Shown: positions 1 to 9,268, numbered from the stretch's first letter. The stretch: DNA of 64,000 bases from Pseudomonadota bacterium (GCA_021805825.1 JAJZEC010000008.1:27178-91177), one strand, 5' to 3'. Notes: generated by a model from the letters alone, not told the origin. Numbers and translations: made by a program.

Positions 1-1161
1 GCCGCCGCGGTGACCGTCGGCCTTTCCGCCTGTGGCGGCGGCACGGCGCCGCCGGCGACGGGCACGACCACCGGCACCAGCGCCGGTAGCACCTCGACCA
101 CCGGCGGCACGACCACCGGCGGCACGACCACCGGCGGCACGACGACGTCCAGCAGCTACACCATCGGCGGCACGGTCTCGGGGCTGGGAGCCACTCCGGT
201 CGTGCTGGCGAACGGAACAGATACTCTGACTGTGAGCAATAATGGATCGTTCACCTTCGGCAACTCGGTGGCTAGTGGCGGAACTTACAACGTTACGGTA
301 CAGACCCAGCCGAGCGGGGAATATTGCAGCGTGAGCGCCGGCAGCGGGGCGGCAAGCGCCAATGTGAGCAATATTGTGGTGAGTTGCGCAGTTCCCAGTC
401 CGGTGGCATTTTCCTCCGGCTTCACCGGCCCGGGTGGGAATGCGGCGCCGAGTTTCACGGGCCTGACTGCTGATGGAGGCGCTACGGGCGGCTTCAGCGG
501 AAGCAATTTCGACACGAATTTCCAGTGCGCTGATACCTCGGGCGCTACCTGCGGTGGTGGCGTGGCTGCTAATGGCTCGAAGGCCACGAGCGGTGAATAC
601 CAGTACTACCAGACGGGCACACCGGCAACCGGAGAATTTGTCGGCCTGTACGTGTTTGCGCCCGGCGTTACGGCTTTCAGCACCTCCGGGAATACCGCTG
701 GCATCACTTTGGCGGGCCAGACGCAGGTGAGCTTCGAGTTCAACGATAACCCCGAGTGGGCCACGCAGGGCGCGGCTGTCAACGGTGGCTCGGACGTGCT
801 TGTGGAACTGGAAACGGGCAACCTGTACACCGTGTCGGGCCAGCCCTGCCACATCACGCTGGGAGACGTGTTCAATCCCACCGCAGGCGCCGCGGCGACG
901 GTCTACACGCTCAACCTGTCGTCCTTCACCATGGTGAATTCCTGCGGCAACACTTCGATGACGGTGGCCCAGGCGCTGACGCAACCGATTTCCGAGTTCA
1001 TCGTCGAGGGCGCTGGGGGTACCAATGGAGGCAAACCGGTGGCCGTGACCGCGGGTAATCCGTCTGCCACGAGCTCGTTCAACTCCACCGTGCCCAACAC
1101 GGCGGCCCCTCCGGTCTATCCGACGACGGTGGCATTGACCGGCCCGATCACCTTCCAGTAA
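1..1161 (+). CDS. Secreted lipoprotein, 5' end outside window
   Basis: The frame is open to the first base of the window, so the N-terminus is missing. The visible start reads through the end of a lipoprotein signal with a lipobox (LSAC), so this should be an envelope-anchored lipoprotein. A Thr/Gly linker of about 35 residues follows, made of near-repeats of TTTGG. Next come a compact beta-rich module of about 80 residues (starting YTIGGTVSGL, with a Cys pair) and a C-terminal domain of about 250 residues rich in Gly, Thr and aromatics that I do not recognise. It precedes a beta-glucan locus on the same strand. A glucan-binding or surface role is inference from position only. The GTG at position 10 lies inside the signal peptide and is unlikely to be the start. 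Confidence 0.7.
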   Translation, partial: AAAVTVGLSACGGGTAPPATGTTTGTSAGSTSTTGGTTTGGTTTGGTTTSSSYTIGGTVSGLGATPVVLANGTDTLTVSNNGSFTFGNSVASGGTYNVTVQTQPSGEYCSVSAGSGAASANVSNIVVSCAVPSPVAFSSGFTGPGGNAAPSFTGLTADGGATGGFSGSNFDTNFQCADTSGATCGGGVAANGSKATSGEYQYYQTGTPATGEFVGLYVFAPGVTAFSTSGNTAGITLAGQTQVSFEFNDNPEWATQGAAVNGGSDVLVELETGNLYTVSGQPCHITLGDVFNPTAGAAATVYTLNLSSFTMVNSCGNTSMTVAQALTQPISEFIVEGAGGTNGGKPVAVTAGNPSATSSFNSTVPNTAAPPVYPTTVALTGPITFQ

Positions 1162-1181
1162 ATCCTGGTGTAGTGCAGGAC

Positions 1182-2078
1182 ATGCGCGCGCGGCTGCTGC
1201 AACGGGTCGCGCGCGCATGCTGGTTGCTCTGTCTGAGCCTGGTCGCGTCGCGATGCTTCGGCGCCGCGCCTATGGTGGATCGGATGGTGCAGCGGCGGCT
1301 GGTGCTGCCGCTGCGGTTGCGGGGAACCCATGGCCGGGTCATTCGCAGCGAGATGCTGGTGGTGCTCGATGCGCCCGAACATGCGGGCCACGCTCCCTTC
1401 CTGCTGCTGCTGCACGGCCGCCCGATCGGCGCCGCGGCGCGCAGGCGCATGGGGCTGGTGCAGTTTCCGGCCGAGGCGGCGTATTTCGCCCAACTGGGCT
1501 ATGTCGTGGTCGTTCCGACGCGGGTGGGCTACGGCATGAGCGGCGGCCCCGATGTCGAGGACACCGGGCCCTGCGGCGACAAGAACTATGCCCGCGGAAT
1601 GCGCCCGGTAGTATCGGAAACGCGCCAACTGCTACAGTGGCTGCGCGTGCACCGGCCCGGTTTCGACTGGAATCGCGGGCTGGTGCTCGGCGATTCCTTC
1701 GGTGGCATCGCGGCGCTGGCGGTGGCTGCCGCGCGACTGCCGGGGGTGCTTGGGGTGGTGAACATCTCCGGAGGCGACGGAGGCGATTCGGTGCACCGCC
1801 TGGACGATCCCTGCAGCCCGTGGGCGATGGTGCGCGCCCTTGCCGGCTACGGTCGGCGGGCGCGGGTTCCGAGCCTGTGGATGTACAGCCGCAACGACTA
1901 CTTCTGGGGCACGGTGTGGCCCCGGCGCTGGTTCGACGCCTACGCGCAGGCGGGCGGCCCGGCGCGTTTCGTGGAACTGCCGGCGGACAAGAACAATGGC
2001 CATTTCATCTTCACCCGCAACCCCCCGGACTGGCAGCCGGCGTTCGCCCGCTTTGCCGCCGGCCTGGGCCTGCCCTGA
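1182..2078 (+). CDS. Secreted alpha/beta hydrolase
   Basis: 298 residues from ATG 1182; an in-frame GTG nine bases earlier is an alternative. The N-terminus is a basic-hydrophobic signal peptide ending near FGAAP. The rest is an alpha/beta-hydrolase fold: an oxyanion-type LLLHGRP strand, a nucleophile elbow GDSFGG (Ser172), and later Asp239 in YSRNDYF and His274 in NNGHFIF as a likely triad. This resembles dienelactone-hydrolase or peptidase-like secreted esterases. It lies 20 bases after the lipoprotein and 18 bases before the LacI-type regulator, so co-transcription is likely. It may deacylate substituted polysaccharide, but no substrate is visible in the sequence. Confidence 0.75.
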   Translation: MRARLLQRVARACWLLCLSLVASRCFGAAPMVDRMVQRRLVLPLRLRGTHGRVIRSEMLVVLDAPEHAGHAPFLLLLHGRPIGAAARRRMGLVQFPAEAAYFAQLGYVVVVPTRVGYGMSGGPDVEDTGPCGDKNYARGMRPVVSETRQLLQWLRVHRPGFDWNRGLVLGDSFGGIAALAVAAARLPGVLGVVNISGGDGGDSVHRLDDPCSPWAMVRALAGYGRRARVPSLWMYSRNDYFWGTVWPRRWFDAYAQAGGPARFVELPADKNNGHFIFTRNPPDWQPAFARFAAGLGLP

Positions 2079-2096
2079 GCCCGCGCCGCTGCACGC

Positions 2097-3137
2097 ATGA
2101 GCCCGCTCAACTCTCTGCGCTCGCCCGGTGCCGCCGCCGAGCCGGTGACCATCGAAATGGTGGCCCGCGCCGCCGGGGTGTCGGCGAGCACGGTGTCGCG
2201 CATCCTCAACGGCACCGCCACGGTCAGCGAGGCCAAGGCGCAGGCCGTGGCGCAGGCCATCGCCAGCCTCGGCTACGTGCCCAACCCGGTGGCGCGCGGC
2301 CTGGCCGGCGGGCGCACACTGAGCGTGGGCGTGGTCACGCAATCGCTGGACAGCCCGTTCTACGGCGCCGCCTTGCGCGGCGTGGAAATCGAGCTGCAGG
2401 CCGCCGGCTACAGCCCGCTGTTCATCAGCGGGCAATGGAACGAACGGGAAGAGCAGCGCTGCGCCTCCCTGCTGCGTTCGCGCCGCGTCGACGGCATCAT
2501 CCTGCTCGACGCCCGCCTGAGCGACCCCGCGCTGCTCGAGTTGGCGCGGCGCCTGCCGGTGGTGGTGACCGGGCGCAAGCTCGAGGCGCCCGGGCTGGCC
2601 AGCCTGAGTTTCGACAACTTTCTCGGCGGCCGCCAGGCCACCGAGTACCTGTTGCGCCTGGGCCACCGGCGCATCGTGTTCATCGCCGGCGCCGCCGACC
2701 ACCAGGACTCCAGCGAGCGCCTGCTCGGCTACCGCCATGCGCTGCGGGCGCATGGCCTGAGGATCGACGAACGACTGCTGGTGTTTGGCGACTATTCGGA
2801 GCGCAGTGGCGCCGAGGCGATCGAGGGACTGCTCGATGCACGCGTGGCCTTCAGCGCGGTGTTCGCGGCCAACGATCAGATGGCCCTGGGGGCCATGCTG
2901 GGCTTGCACCGGCGCGGCATGGCCGTGCCGCGGCAGGTGTCGGTGGTCGGCTTCGACGACCTGCAGGCCGGGCATTTCTGCATTCCGCCCCTGACCTCGA
3001 TCCACCAGCCCAGCCATGAAATGGGGCAGCTCGCCGCGCAGGCGATGATCACCCTGCTCGCGGGCCGGCACCCCGACCTGCAGCTGCCGCTGCCGCGGCT
3101 GATCGAGCGCGAGTCGGCTGGCCCCTGCCGCGCCTGA
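2097..3137 (+). CDS. LacI/GalR-family transcriptional regulator of the glucan locus
   Basis: 346 residues. A LacI-type helix-turn-helix sits at about residues 17-62 (VARAAGVSASTVSRILNGT, followed by the hinge-helix segment PNPVARGLAGG). A periplasmic-binding-protein-like effector domain follows, with the usual SVVGFDD segment near the C-terminus. Its operators are probably the two palindromes of the form TGAAA-N4-TTTCA at 3199-3212 and 18033-18046. Each lies in front of a transport unit of the same locus, and one overlaps the predicted start site of the ABC-importer promoter, the geometry of a repressor. The likely inducer is a glucan-derived oligosaccharide or glucose; this is inference. Confidence 0.88.
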   Translation: MSPLNSLRSPGAAAEPVTIEMVARAAGVSASTVSRILNGTATVSEAKAQAVAQAIASLGYVPNPVARGLAGGRTLSVGVVTQSLDSPFYGAALRGVEIELQAAGYSPLFISGQWNEREEQRCASLLRSRRVDGIILLDARLSDPALLELARRLPVVVTGRKLEAPGLASLSFDNFLGGRQATEYLLRLGHRRIVFIAGAADHQDSSERLLGYRHALRAHGLRIDERLLVFGDYSERSGAEAIEGLLDARVAFSAVFAANDQMALGAMLGLHRRGMAVPRQVSVVGFDDLQAGHFCIPPLTSIHQPSHEMGQLAAQAMITLLAGRHPDLQLPLPRLIERESAGPCRA

Positions 3138-3166
3138 GGGCGCGCGCCTACCGTAGATACCCTAGG

Positions 3167-3195
3167 TTGACACGACAGGCGAGGGATTCAAGAAT
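3167..3195 (+). promoter_or_regulatory. Sigma-70 promoter for the ABC importer/hydrolase operon
   Basis: TTGACA at 3167-3172, a 17-base spacer, then AAGAAT at 3190-3195 (four of six). The predicted start near 3202 lies inside the LacI-type operator that follows. The first gene it would serve starts at 3316. Confidence 0.6.
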
Positions 3196-3198
3196 CCT

Positions 3199-3212
3199 TG
3201 AAACCGCTTTCA
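3199..3212. promoter_or_regulatory. LacI-family operator 1
   Basis: TGAAACCGCTTTCA, an imperfect palindrome with one mismatched pair. It matches the general form bound by LacI-family sugar repressors and the perfect copy at 18033. It overlaps the predicted transcription start of the importer operon, so bound repressor would block initiation. Confidence 0.7.
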
Positions 3213-3315
3213 AAAAACGATTCCGCCTGCCGCTTGCGCTCGTTGACGCAAGGGCGGCGTCCATGTGAGGCGTTGCGCAACGGCGCACCGCGAGCTGCTG
3301 AACCCTTCCACGTCG

Positions 3316-4587
3316 ATGCTGCGCCGCCGGCAATTCCTTCATTCCCTGGGCTCGGGCTGCGCCGGCGCGCTGCTCGCCGGCTGCGCGCGCAGGCGTCCGG
3401 GGAATCGCCTGGTGGTGGCCGCCTATCCGTCGATCGACGAGGTGGCGCGCCACGCGCGCCCGGCCTGGAGCCGCCTGCATCCGAAGGTGCCGCTGCAGGT
3501 GGTGAGCCGCCAGGTGGGCGACCACCACACCGCGATGCTCACCGCGCTGGCCACGGGGGAAGGCCTGCCAGACGTCATGGCCATCGAGGTCGGCTACCTC
3601 GGGCGCTTCGCCCGCGGCGGCGGGCTGCAGGATCTGGCGCGCCCGCCCTTCGGCGCCGCGGCGCTGCGCCGGCGCTACACCCCCTACGCCTACGACGAGG
3701 CGCTGCAGCCGGACGGTCGCGTCGTCGCGCTGCCCTGCGACATCGGCCCGGGCACCATGCTCTACCGTGCCGACCTGCTGCAGGCGGCCGGGGTGGCGCT
3801 GCCCGACATGCAGGCTTCGTGGGCGGCGATGCTGCGCGCCGGGCAGTCCATCCGGCGCCGCACCGGGGCCTGGCTGGTGGCCGACGCCGGCGACGTGCTG
3901 GACATCGCGATGCGCGATGACCTGCCGGCCGGCAGCGGGCTGTATTTCGATGCGCAGGGTCAGCCGGCGCTGCAGCAGGAGCGCTTTCTGCGGGCCTTCG
4001 AACTGGCCGCGCAGGTGCGCCGCCTGGGCCTGGATGCGCGGGTGCGCGCGTGGTCGCCGGCATGGGCCAGCGCGATCCGCCGCGGCCGCATCGCGACCCT
4101 GATGTCGGGTGCCTGGCTGGTCGGCCACCTGGAGTCCTGGCTGGCTCCGCACAGCCGCGGCCTGTGGCGCGCGGCGCAACTGCCGGCGGCCTCCTGGGTC
4201 GCCTACGGCGGCAGCTTCCTGGCCGTGCCGGCGCGGCTGTCGCCGCAGCGCAAGGCCCTGGCCTGGGATTTCCTGCGCCTGCTCAGCCTCGACCCGCAGC
4301 GGCAGTTGTGGGCCTTCAAGCATGTCGATGCCTTCCCGGTGCTGCCGGCGACCTACGACGATGCCTTCTTCGACGCCCCGATCGGCTACCTGGGCGGCCA
4401 GCGCGCGCGCCGGCTGTGGCGCAGCGCGGCCTTGAACATCCGTGCCGTGCGCGTCGACGCGCAGGATGCCTTCGCGCAGGAGGTCGTCGGCAGCGCGCTC
4501 TACGACGTGCTGCACGAGGGCGTGCCGGCACCGCGCGCGCTGGCGCGCGCGCAGCGGCTGCTGCAGCAGCGGGTGGGGCAGGGCTGA
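3316..4587 (+). CDS. ABC sugar importer, substrate-binding lipoprotein
   Basis: 423 residues from ATG 3316. This start gives a compact signal (LRRRQFLHSLGSG) ending in a lipobox, LLAGC. A GTG 51 bases upstream would add an unlikely prefix. The rest is a family-1 (MalE-like) solute-binding fold, with an N-terminal VVAAYPSIDE strand and long alpha/beta lobes. It would capture oligosaccharides in the periplasm for the two permeases that follow. Its stop overlaps the next ATG by one base, so translation is coupled. The ligand is likely a beta-1,3- or mixed gluco-oligosaccharide, judged from the neighbouring hydrolases. Confidence 0.85.
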   Translation: MLRRRQFLHSLGSGCAGALLAGCARRRPGNRLVVAAYPSIDEVARHARPAWSRLHPKVPLQVVSRQVGDHHTAMLTALATGEGLPDVMAIEVGYLGRFARGGGLQDLARPPFGAAALRRRYTPYAYDEALQPDGRVVALPCDIGPGTMLYRADLLQAAGVALPDMQASWAAMLRAGQSIRRRTGAWLVADAGDVLDIAMRDDLPAGSGLYFDAQGQPALQQERFLRAFELAAQVRRLGLDARVRAWSPAWASAIRRGRIATLMSGAWLVGHLESWLAPHSRGLWRAAQLPAASWVAYGGSFLAVPARLSPQRKALAWDFLRLLSLDPQRQLWAFKHVDAFPVLPATYDDAFFDAPIGYLGGQRARRLWRSAALNIRAVRVDAQDAFAQEVVGSALYDVLHEGVPAPRALARAQRLLQQRVGQG

Positions 4588-5567
4588 TGACCGGGCTCGC
4601 GCTGACGCCCGAGCTGTCCGCGGGGCCGCGGCAGCGGATCGCCCGGCGCCTGCGCGTGACGCCGCGCCTGGCGCCGTACCTGCTGCTCAGCCCCTTCGTC
4701 GTGCTGTTCCTGGTGTTCGGCCTGTTTCCGCTGGGCTTCTCGCTGTACCTGGCGTTCCAGTCCTGGCAGCCTGCCAGCGGGCTGGCGTCGATGCATTTCG
4801 TCGGCCTGCACAACTTCGCCTTCGCGCTGCACGATCCCTGGTTCTGGAAGTCGCTGGGCAACACCCTGTGGCTGGCGCTGGTGGCCGGGGTGCCGCAGCA
4901 CCTGGTGGCGATTCCGCTGGCGGTGTTCCTGCAGTCCACCTCGCGGCGCCTGCGCGACTGGCTGTCGGCAGCCTACTTCATGCCCTACGTGACCTCGACG
5001 GTGGCTATCGCGGTGCTGTTCAGCGCCCTGTTCTCGGCCCACCACGGGCTGCTCGACCAGGCCCTGGGAGCGCTGGCGCGCCTGCCGCTGCTCGGCGCCT
5101 GGCTGCCGCGGCATGCGGTCGACTGGCTCGGCCGCCCCGACACCATCAAGCCGGCGATCGCCATTCTCGTGTTCTGGCGCTACGTGGGCTTCAACACCAT
5201 GCTCTACCTGGCGGCCCTGCAGTCGATTCCGCGCGAACTCCACGAGGCCGCGGAAATGGACGGGGCCGGGCGCTGGAGCCGCTTCTGGCATGTCACCCTG
5301 CCGGGGCTGCGGCCGATGATGTATTTCGCCGTCACCCTGAGCGTGATCGGCGGCCTGCAGCTGTTCGACGAGGCTTTCATCCTCACCGGCGGACACGGCG
5401 GGGCCGACCAGGCCGGGCTGACCGCGGCGCTGTACTTCTATCGCGAGGCCTTCAACTTCGACGATTTCGGCGGTGCCAGCGCGATGTCCTGGCTGCTGTT
5501 CCTGGTCGTCGCGCTGGCCACCTGGGCCACCGGGCGGGCCTTCCGCGAGCGGGAGGGCGCCCGATGA
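4587..5567 (+). CDS. ABC sugar importer permease, MalF/UgpA type
   Basis: 326 residues. A basic N-terminus is followed by about six membrane segments, the first being YLLLSPFVVLFLVFGLF. The cytoplasmic EAA loop that docks the ATPase is clear: EAAEMDGAGRWSRFWHVTLP. It is translationally coupled to the binding protein (TGATG) and to the second permease (ATGA). Together with the second permease it forms the inner-membrane channel of a carbohydrate importer. The matching ATPase gene lies about 11 kb downstream at 16888. Confidence 0.9.
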   Translation: MTGLALTPELSAGPRQRIARRLRVTPRLAPYLLLSPFVVLFLVFGLFPLGFSLYLAFQSWQPASGLASMHFVGLHNFAFALHDPWFWKSLGNTLWLALVAGVPQHLVAIPLAVFLQSTSRRLRDWLSAAYFMPYVTSTVAIAVLFSALFSAHHGLLDQALGALARLPLLGAWLPRHAVDWLGRPDTIKPAIAILVFWRYVGFNTMLYLAALQSIPRELHEAAEMDGAGRWSRFWHVTLPGLRPMMYFAVTLSVIGGLQLFDEAFILTGGHGGADQAGLTAALYFYREAFNFDDFGGASAMSWLLFLVVALATWATGRAFREREGAR

Positions 5568-6406
5568 GACTGTCGCAAGCCCGCGCGCAGGCGCGCATGG
5601 GGCGCACCGCGGCCTGGCTGGTGGTCGTCCTGGGCGCGCTGGTCATGGCCAGCCCGCTGTATTTCATGCTGGTGTTCGCGACCCAGGGCAGGGCGGCCAT
5701 CTTCAGCGCGCCGCCACCGCTGTTCTTCGGCGACCATCTGCTGCGCAACGTGCACCTGCTGGTCGCCTCGGTGGCCTTCTGGCATGACTTCGGCCTCAGC
5801 CTGTACGTGGCCGCGGCCTCCACCGTGCTGACCCTGCTGTTCTGCTCGATGGGCGGCTACGCCTTCGCGATGTTCGAGTTCCCGGGCAAGCGCGCGCTGT
5901 TCCTGCTGCTGCTGGCGACCATGCTGGTGCCGCAGTTCATGAACATGATCCCGACCTTCATGGTGATGGACGCGCTGCGCTGGATCAACCGCCCGCGCGC
6001 GCTGTACGTCCCGGGGGCGGCCAGCGCCTTCGGCATCCTGCTCATGCGCCAGTACATCGGCTCGGCGGTGCCGCCCGAACTGATCAGCGCCGCCCGCCTG
6101 GATGGCTGCGGTGAACTGGGCATCTACTGGCGCATCGTGCTGCCGCTGATCGGCCCGGCGCTGGGCACCCTGGGGCTGATCAGCTTCATCGCCTCCTGGA
6201 ACAACTTCCTGCTGCCGCTGATCGTCATGCGCACGCCGTCGATGTACACCCTGCCGCTGGCGCTGCGCAGCCTGCAGAACCCGGTCGACACCCAATGGGG
6301 CGCGCTGATGGCCGGCGCGGCCATCGCCACGCTGCCCCTGCTGGTGGTGTTCGCGGTGTCCTCGCGGCGGCTGGTCGACGGGCTCACGCAGGGGGCCGTG
6401 AAATGA
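5564..6406 (+). CDS. ABC sugar importer permease, MalG/UgpE type
   Basis: 280 residues with six predicted membrane helices. The EAA loop reads ISAARLDGCGELGIYWRIVL, the typical MalG-type position. It starts inside the stop codon of the partner permease (ATGA, four-base overlap) and overlaps the following beta-glucosidase in the same way, so import and hydrolysis are encoded as one translationally coupled string. Substrate specificity is inferred from the linked glucanases. Confidence 0.9.
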   Translation: MRLSQARAQARMGRTAAWLVVVLGALVMASPLYFMLVFATQGRAAIFSAPPPLFFGDHLLRNVHLLVASVAFWHDFGLSLYVAAASTVLTLLFCSMGGYAFAMFEFPGKRALFLLLLATMLVPQFMNMIPTFMVMDALRWINRPRALYVPGAASAFGILLMRQYIGSAVPPELISAARLDGCGELGIYWRIVLPLIGPALGTLGLISFIASWNNFLLPLIVMRTPSMYTLPLALRSLQNPVDTQWGALMAGAAIATLPLLVVFAVSSRRLVDGLTQGAVK

Positions 6407-7872
6407 GCACGCACCCGAACCCGAACCCGAACCCGACGCCGGCCGACGAGGGCCGGCATGCCGCGGCAGCCCCGGCTGCCTCCCGCAACCCAAGCCTGGA
6501 AACCGACAACGACATGACCCAACACCCTTCGATCGACTCCGCCGCGCTGGCCGCCCGGTTCCCCTCCGATTTCACCTGGGGGGTCGCGACCAGCGCGTTC
6601 CAGATCGAGGGCGCGGCCCGCGAAGACGGGCGGGGCGATTCCATCTGGGATGTGTTCTGCCGCCGCCCCGGCGCGATTGCCGACGCCAGCGACGGCGTCG
6701 TGGCCTGCGACCACTACCACCTCTGGCAGGGCGACCTCGACATCGTCGCCCGCCTGGGGGTCAATGCCTACCGCTTCTCGGTGTCCTGGCCGCGGGTGCA
6801 GCCGCAGGGCCGCGGCGCGTGGAACCCGAAGGGGCTGGACTTCTACGACCGCCTGGTCGACGGGCTGCTGCAGCGCGGCATCGCGCCGCACCTGACGCTC
6901 AACCACTGGGATCTGCCGCAGGCGCTGCAGGATGGCGGTGGCTGGGCGGCGCGTGACACCGTGCACCATTTCGTCGACTACGCGCTGGAGATGCACCGCC
7001 GGCTGGGCGACCGCGTGCGCTCGCTGACCACCCACAACGAGCCCTTCGTGCAGGCCGTGCTGGGCAACGAGACGGGAATCTTCGCGCCGGGCCTGCAGCA
7101 GCGCGGGGTGGCCACCCAGGTCGCGCACCACCTGCTGCTCAGCCACGGCATGGCGCTGCGCGCATTGCGCGCCGCCGGCGCGCAATGCGAACTGGGCATC
7201 GTGCTCAACCTGTCGCCGGTGCAGGCGGCCAGCGACAGCGAGCAGGATCGGGCACGCGCGCGCCTGGAGGACGGGCGCCTGGTGCGCTGGTACATGGATC
7301 CGCTGTTCCACGGCCGCTACCCGGACGACGTGCTGGCCGACCTCGGGCCCGACGCGCCGGTGGTCGCCGAAGGCGACCTCGGCATCATCGCCACGCCGAT
7401 GGACTTCCTCGGGGTCAACTACTACTCGCGCAACGTGTTCAGCGCCGGAGGCATGGTCGAACCCCAGGCGCTGGGTGCCGAGACCACCGACATGGGCTGG
7501 GAGATCTACCCCGCGGGGCTGACCGAACTGCTCTGCCGCCTGCACCGCGACTACCCGGTGCCGGCGCTGTACGTGACCGAGAACGGCGCGGCCTTCCGCG
7601 ACGAACTGCAGGGCGGCCGGGTGGACGACGCTCCGCGCGTGCGCTACGTCGCGGAACACATCGCGGCGGCCGGCGCCGCGCTGGCCGCGGGCGTGCCCCT
7701 CAAGGGATTCATGGTCTGGAGCCTGCTCGACAACTTCGAGTGGGCCAGCGGCTACGCCAAGCGCTTCGGCATCGTGCATGTGGACTACGCGACCCAGCAG
7801 CGCACGCCGAAGGCCAGCGCCAACTGGTACCGCGACTTCCTGCTCACCCACCGCGCGCGCGCCGCGGCCTGA
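6403..7872 (+). CDS. GH1 beta-glucosidase, cytoplasmic
   Basis: 489 residues. It has the family GH1 acid/base in THNEPF (Glu213) and the nucleophile in YVTENG (Glu393). The N-terminal FPSDFTWGVATSAFQIEGA and the late FMVWSLLDNFEW segments are also classic for the family. No signal peptide is visible, so it should split imported beta-gluco-oligosaccharides to glucose in the cytoplasm. The ATG at 6403 overlaps the permease stop but adds 37 low-complexity residues (NPNPNPNP). An internal ATG at 6514 would put the catalytic residues at 176 and 356, close to usual GH1 numbering. Either start is possible. Confidence 0.92.
   Translation: MSTHPNPNPNPTPADEGRHAAAAPAASRNPSLETDNDMTQHPSIDSAALAARFPSDFTWGVATSAFQIEGAAREDGRGDSIWDVFCRRPGAIADASDGVVACDHYHLWQGDLDIVARLGVNAYRFSVSWPRVQPQGRGAWNPKGLDFYDRLVDGLLQRGIAPHLTLNHWDLPQALQDGGGWAARDTVHHFVDYALEMHRRLGDRVRSLTTHNEPFVQAVLGNETGIFAPGLQQRGVATQVAHHLLLSHGMALRALRAAGAQCELGIVLNLSPVQAASDSEQDRARARLEDGRLVRWYMDPLFHGRYPDDVLADLGPDAPVVAEGDLGIIATPMDFLGVNYYSRNVFSAGGMVEPQALGAETTDMGWEIYPAGLTELLCRLHRDYPVPALYVTENGAAFRDELQGGRVDDAPRVRYVAEHIAAAGAALAAGVPLKGFMVWSLLDNFEWASGYAKRFGIVHVDYATQQRTPKASANWYRDFLLTHRARAAA
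6415..6432 (+). repeat. Hexamer tandem repeat at the GH1 N-terminus
   Basis: Three exact copies of CCGAAC and a partial fourth, coding Asn-Pro dipeptides. Slippage here would change the tail length without breaking the frame. Confidence 0.8.
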
Positions 7873-7915
7873 GCCCGCGACCCATTCCCAGCGCTGCCCA
7901 CGAACCCGAGCACCC

Positions 7916-9268
7916 GTGATCCTGCAACCCATCCTCAGCGCGCGCGACGGCGGTCTGCGGCTCAGCCCGCAGCCGGCGCTGCATCCTTCGCCGCGGGCCG
8001 CCGGCGTGCCCGTGCTGGCGGTCGACAGCGGTCGGCGCTTCCAGGTCATCGAGGGCTTCGGCGGCGCCTTCACGGAGGCCGCCGCGGTCAACTGGCTGGC
8101 GCTGTCGCCGGCGGCGCGCGAAGCCGCGCTGCATGCCTATTTCGGCGCGCCGCAGGACGGCGGGCATGGCTATAGTCTGTGTCGCATGCATATGGGAAGC
8201 TGCGATTTCTCGCTCGGCCACTACTCCCACGTCGAGGAGGAGGGCGATGTCGCGCTGCGCAGCTTCAGCATGCAGCGCGACGAGCAGGCGCTGCTGCCGC
8301 TGATCCACGCCGCGCGGCGCGTGGCCGCGCATCCGCTGCGGCTGCTGGTGTCGCCGTGGAGCCCGCCGGCGTGGATGAAAAGTTCGCGTCAGCGCAATGG
8401 CGGAGGCAGTCTGCTGCCCCAGTACCGCCAGGCCTGGGCCGACTATTTCGTGCGCTTCCTGCAGGCCTGCGTCGAGCAGGGCCTGGACATCTGGGGGGTC
8501 ACGCCGCAGAACGAACCTCTGGCCGCGCAGCCCTGGGATTCCTGCATCTACAGCGCGCAGGAGGAGGCCGAGTTCATCGGCCTGCATCTCGGCCCGGCGC
8601 TGCGCCGCGCCGGGCTGGCGCAGGTGCGCATCGTTGGCTGGGACCACAACCGCGACCTGCTGCCCGAGCGCGCACGGGTGCTGTACGGCGACGCACGGGC
8701 GCGCGAGTACCTGTGGGGGCTGGGCTTCCACTGGTACGGCGAGCCGATGTTCGACAACGTGCGGCGGGTGCACGAGGCCTGGCCGGACAAGAAACTGCTG
8801 CTCACCGAGGCCTGCCAGGAAGGGGGCCCGCACCGCGACTCCTGGGACGTCGGCGAGCGCTACGCCGAGTCGATGCTGGCCGACCTCAATCACGGCAGCG
8901 CGGGCTGGATCGACTGGAACCTGTTCCTCGACCTGCAGGGCGGGCCCAACCACGTGGGCAACTACTGCAGCGCGCCGGTGCTCGTCGATGCCGCGGCCGA
9001 CCGCTGGCTGGCCCAGCCCTCCTACGACTGCATCGGGCATTTCACGCGCTACATCCGGCCCGGGGCGCAGCGCGTGTTCTGCGCGCCGTCGAGCCAGCGC
9101 CTCGAGGCTACCGCCTTCGCCGGCGCCGACGGCACGCTCAGCGTCGTGGTGCGCAACCGCGCCGAGCAGCCCCTGCAATTCAGCCTGTGCCTCGATGGAG
9201 CCGACCACGCGGCGTCGCTGCCGCCGCGCTCCATCGCCACCTTTCTCGCCCAGCACGACAGCCATTGA
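7916..9268 (+). CDS. GH30 beta-glucanase/glucosylceramidase-type, cytoplasmic
   Basis: 450 residues from GTG 7916; no ATG fits before the conserved region. The GH30 hallmarks are present: FQVIEGFGGAFTEAAA near residue 42, the acid/base in TPQNEP (Glu200) and the nucleophile in LLTEACQEG (Glu298). A short beta-sandwich tail closes the protein. GH30 subfamily 3 enzymes cut beta-1,6-glucan, which would suit the side branches of laminarin; the subfamily cannot be fixed by eye. No signal peptide is seen, so it probably acts on imported fragments. It follows GH1 by 43 bases. Confidence 0.88.
   Translation: MILQPILSARDGGLRLSPQPALHPSPRAAGVPVLAVDSGRRFQVIEGFGGAFTEAAAVNWLALSPAAREAALHAYFGAPQDGGHGYSLCRMHMGSCDFSLGHYSHVEEEGDVALRSFSMQRDEQALLPLIHAARRVAAHPLRLLVSPWSPPAWMKSSRQRNGGGSLLPQYRQAWADYFVRFLQACVEQGLDIWGVTPQNEPLAAQPWDSCIYSAQEEAEFIGLHLGPALRRAGLAQVRIVGWDHNRDLLPERARVLYGDARAREYLWGLGFHWYGEPMFDNVRRVHEAWPDKKLLLTEACQEGGPHRDSWDVGERYAESMLADLNHGSAGWIDWNLFLDLQGGPNHVGNYCSAPVLVDAAADRWLAQPSYDCIGHFTRYIRPGAQRVFCAPSSQRLEATAFAGADGTLSVVVRNRAEQPLQFSLCLDGADHAASLPPRSIATFLAQHDSH

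Noticed and set aside
6415..6432. CRISPR-like repeats
   Set aside because: Short repeats here, at 32881 and at 51697 are contiguous coding repeats with no spacers. No CRISPR array or cas gene is present.
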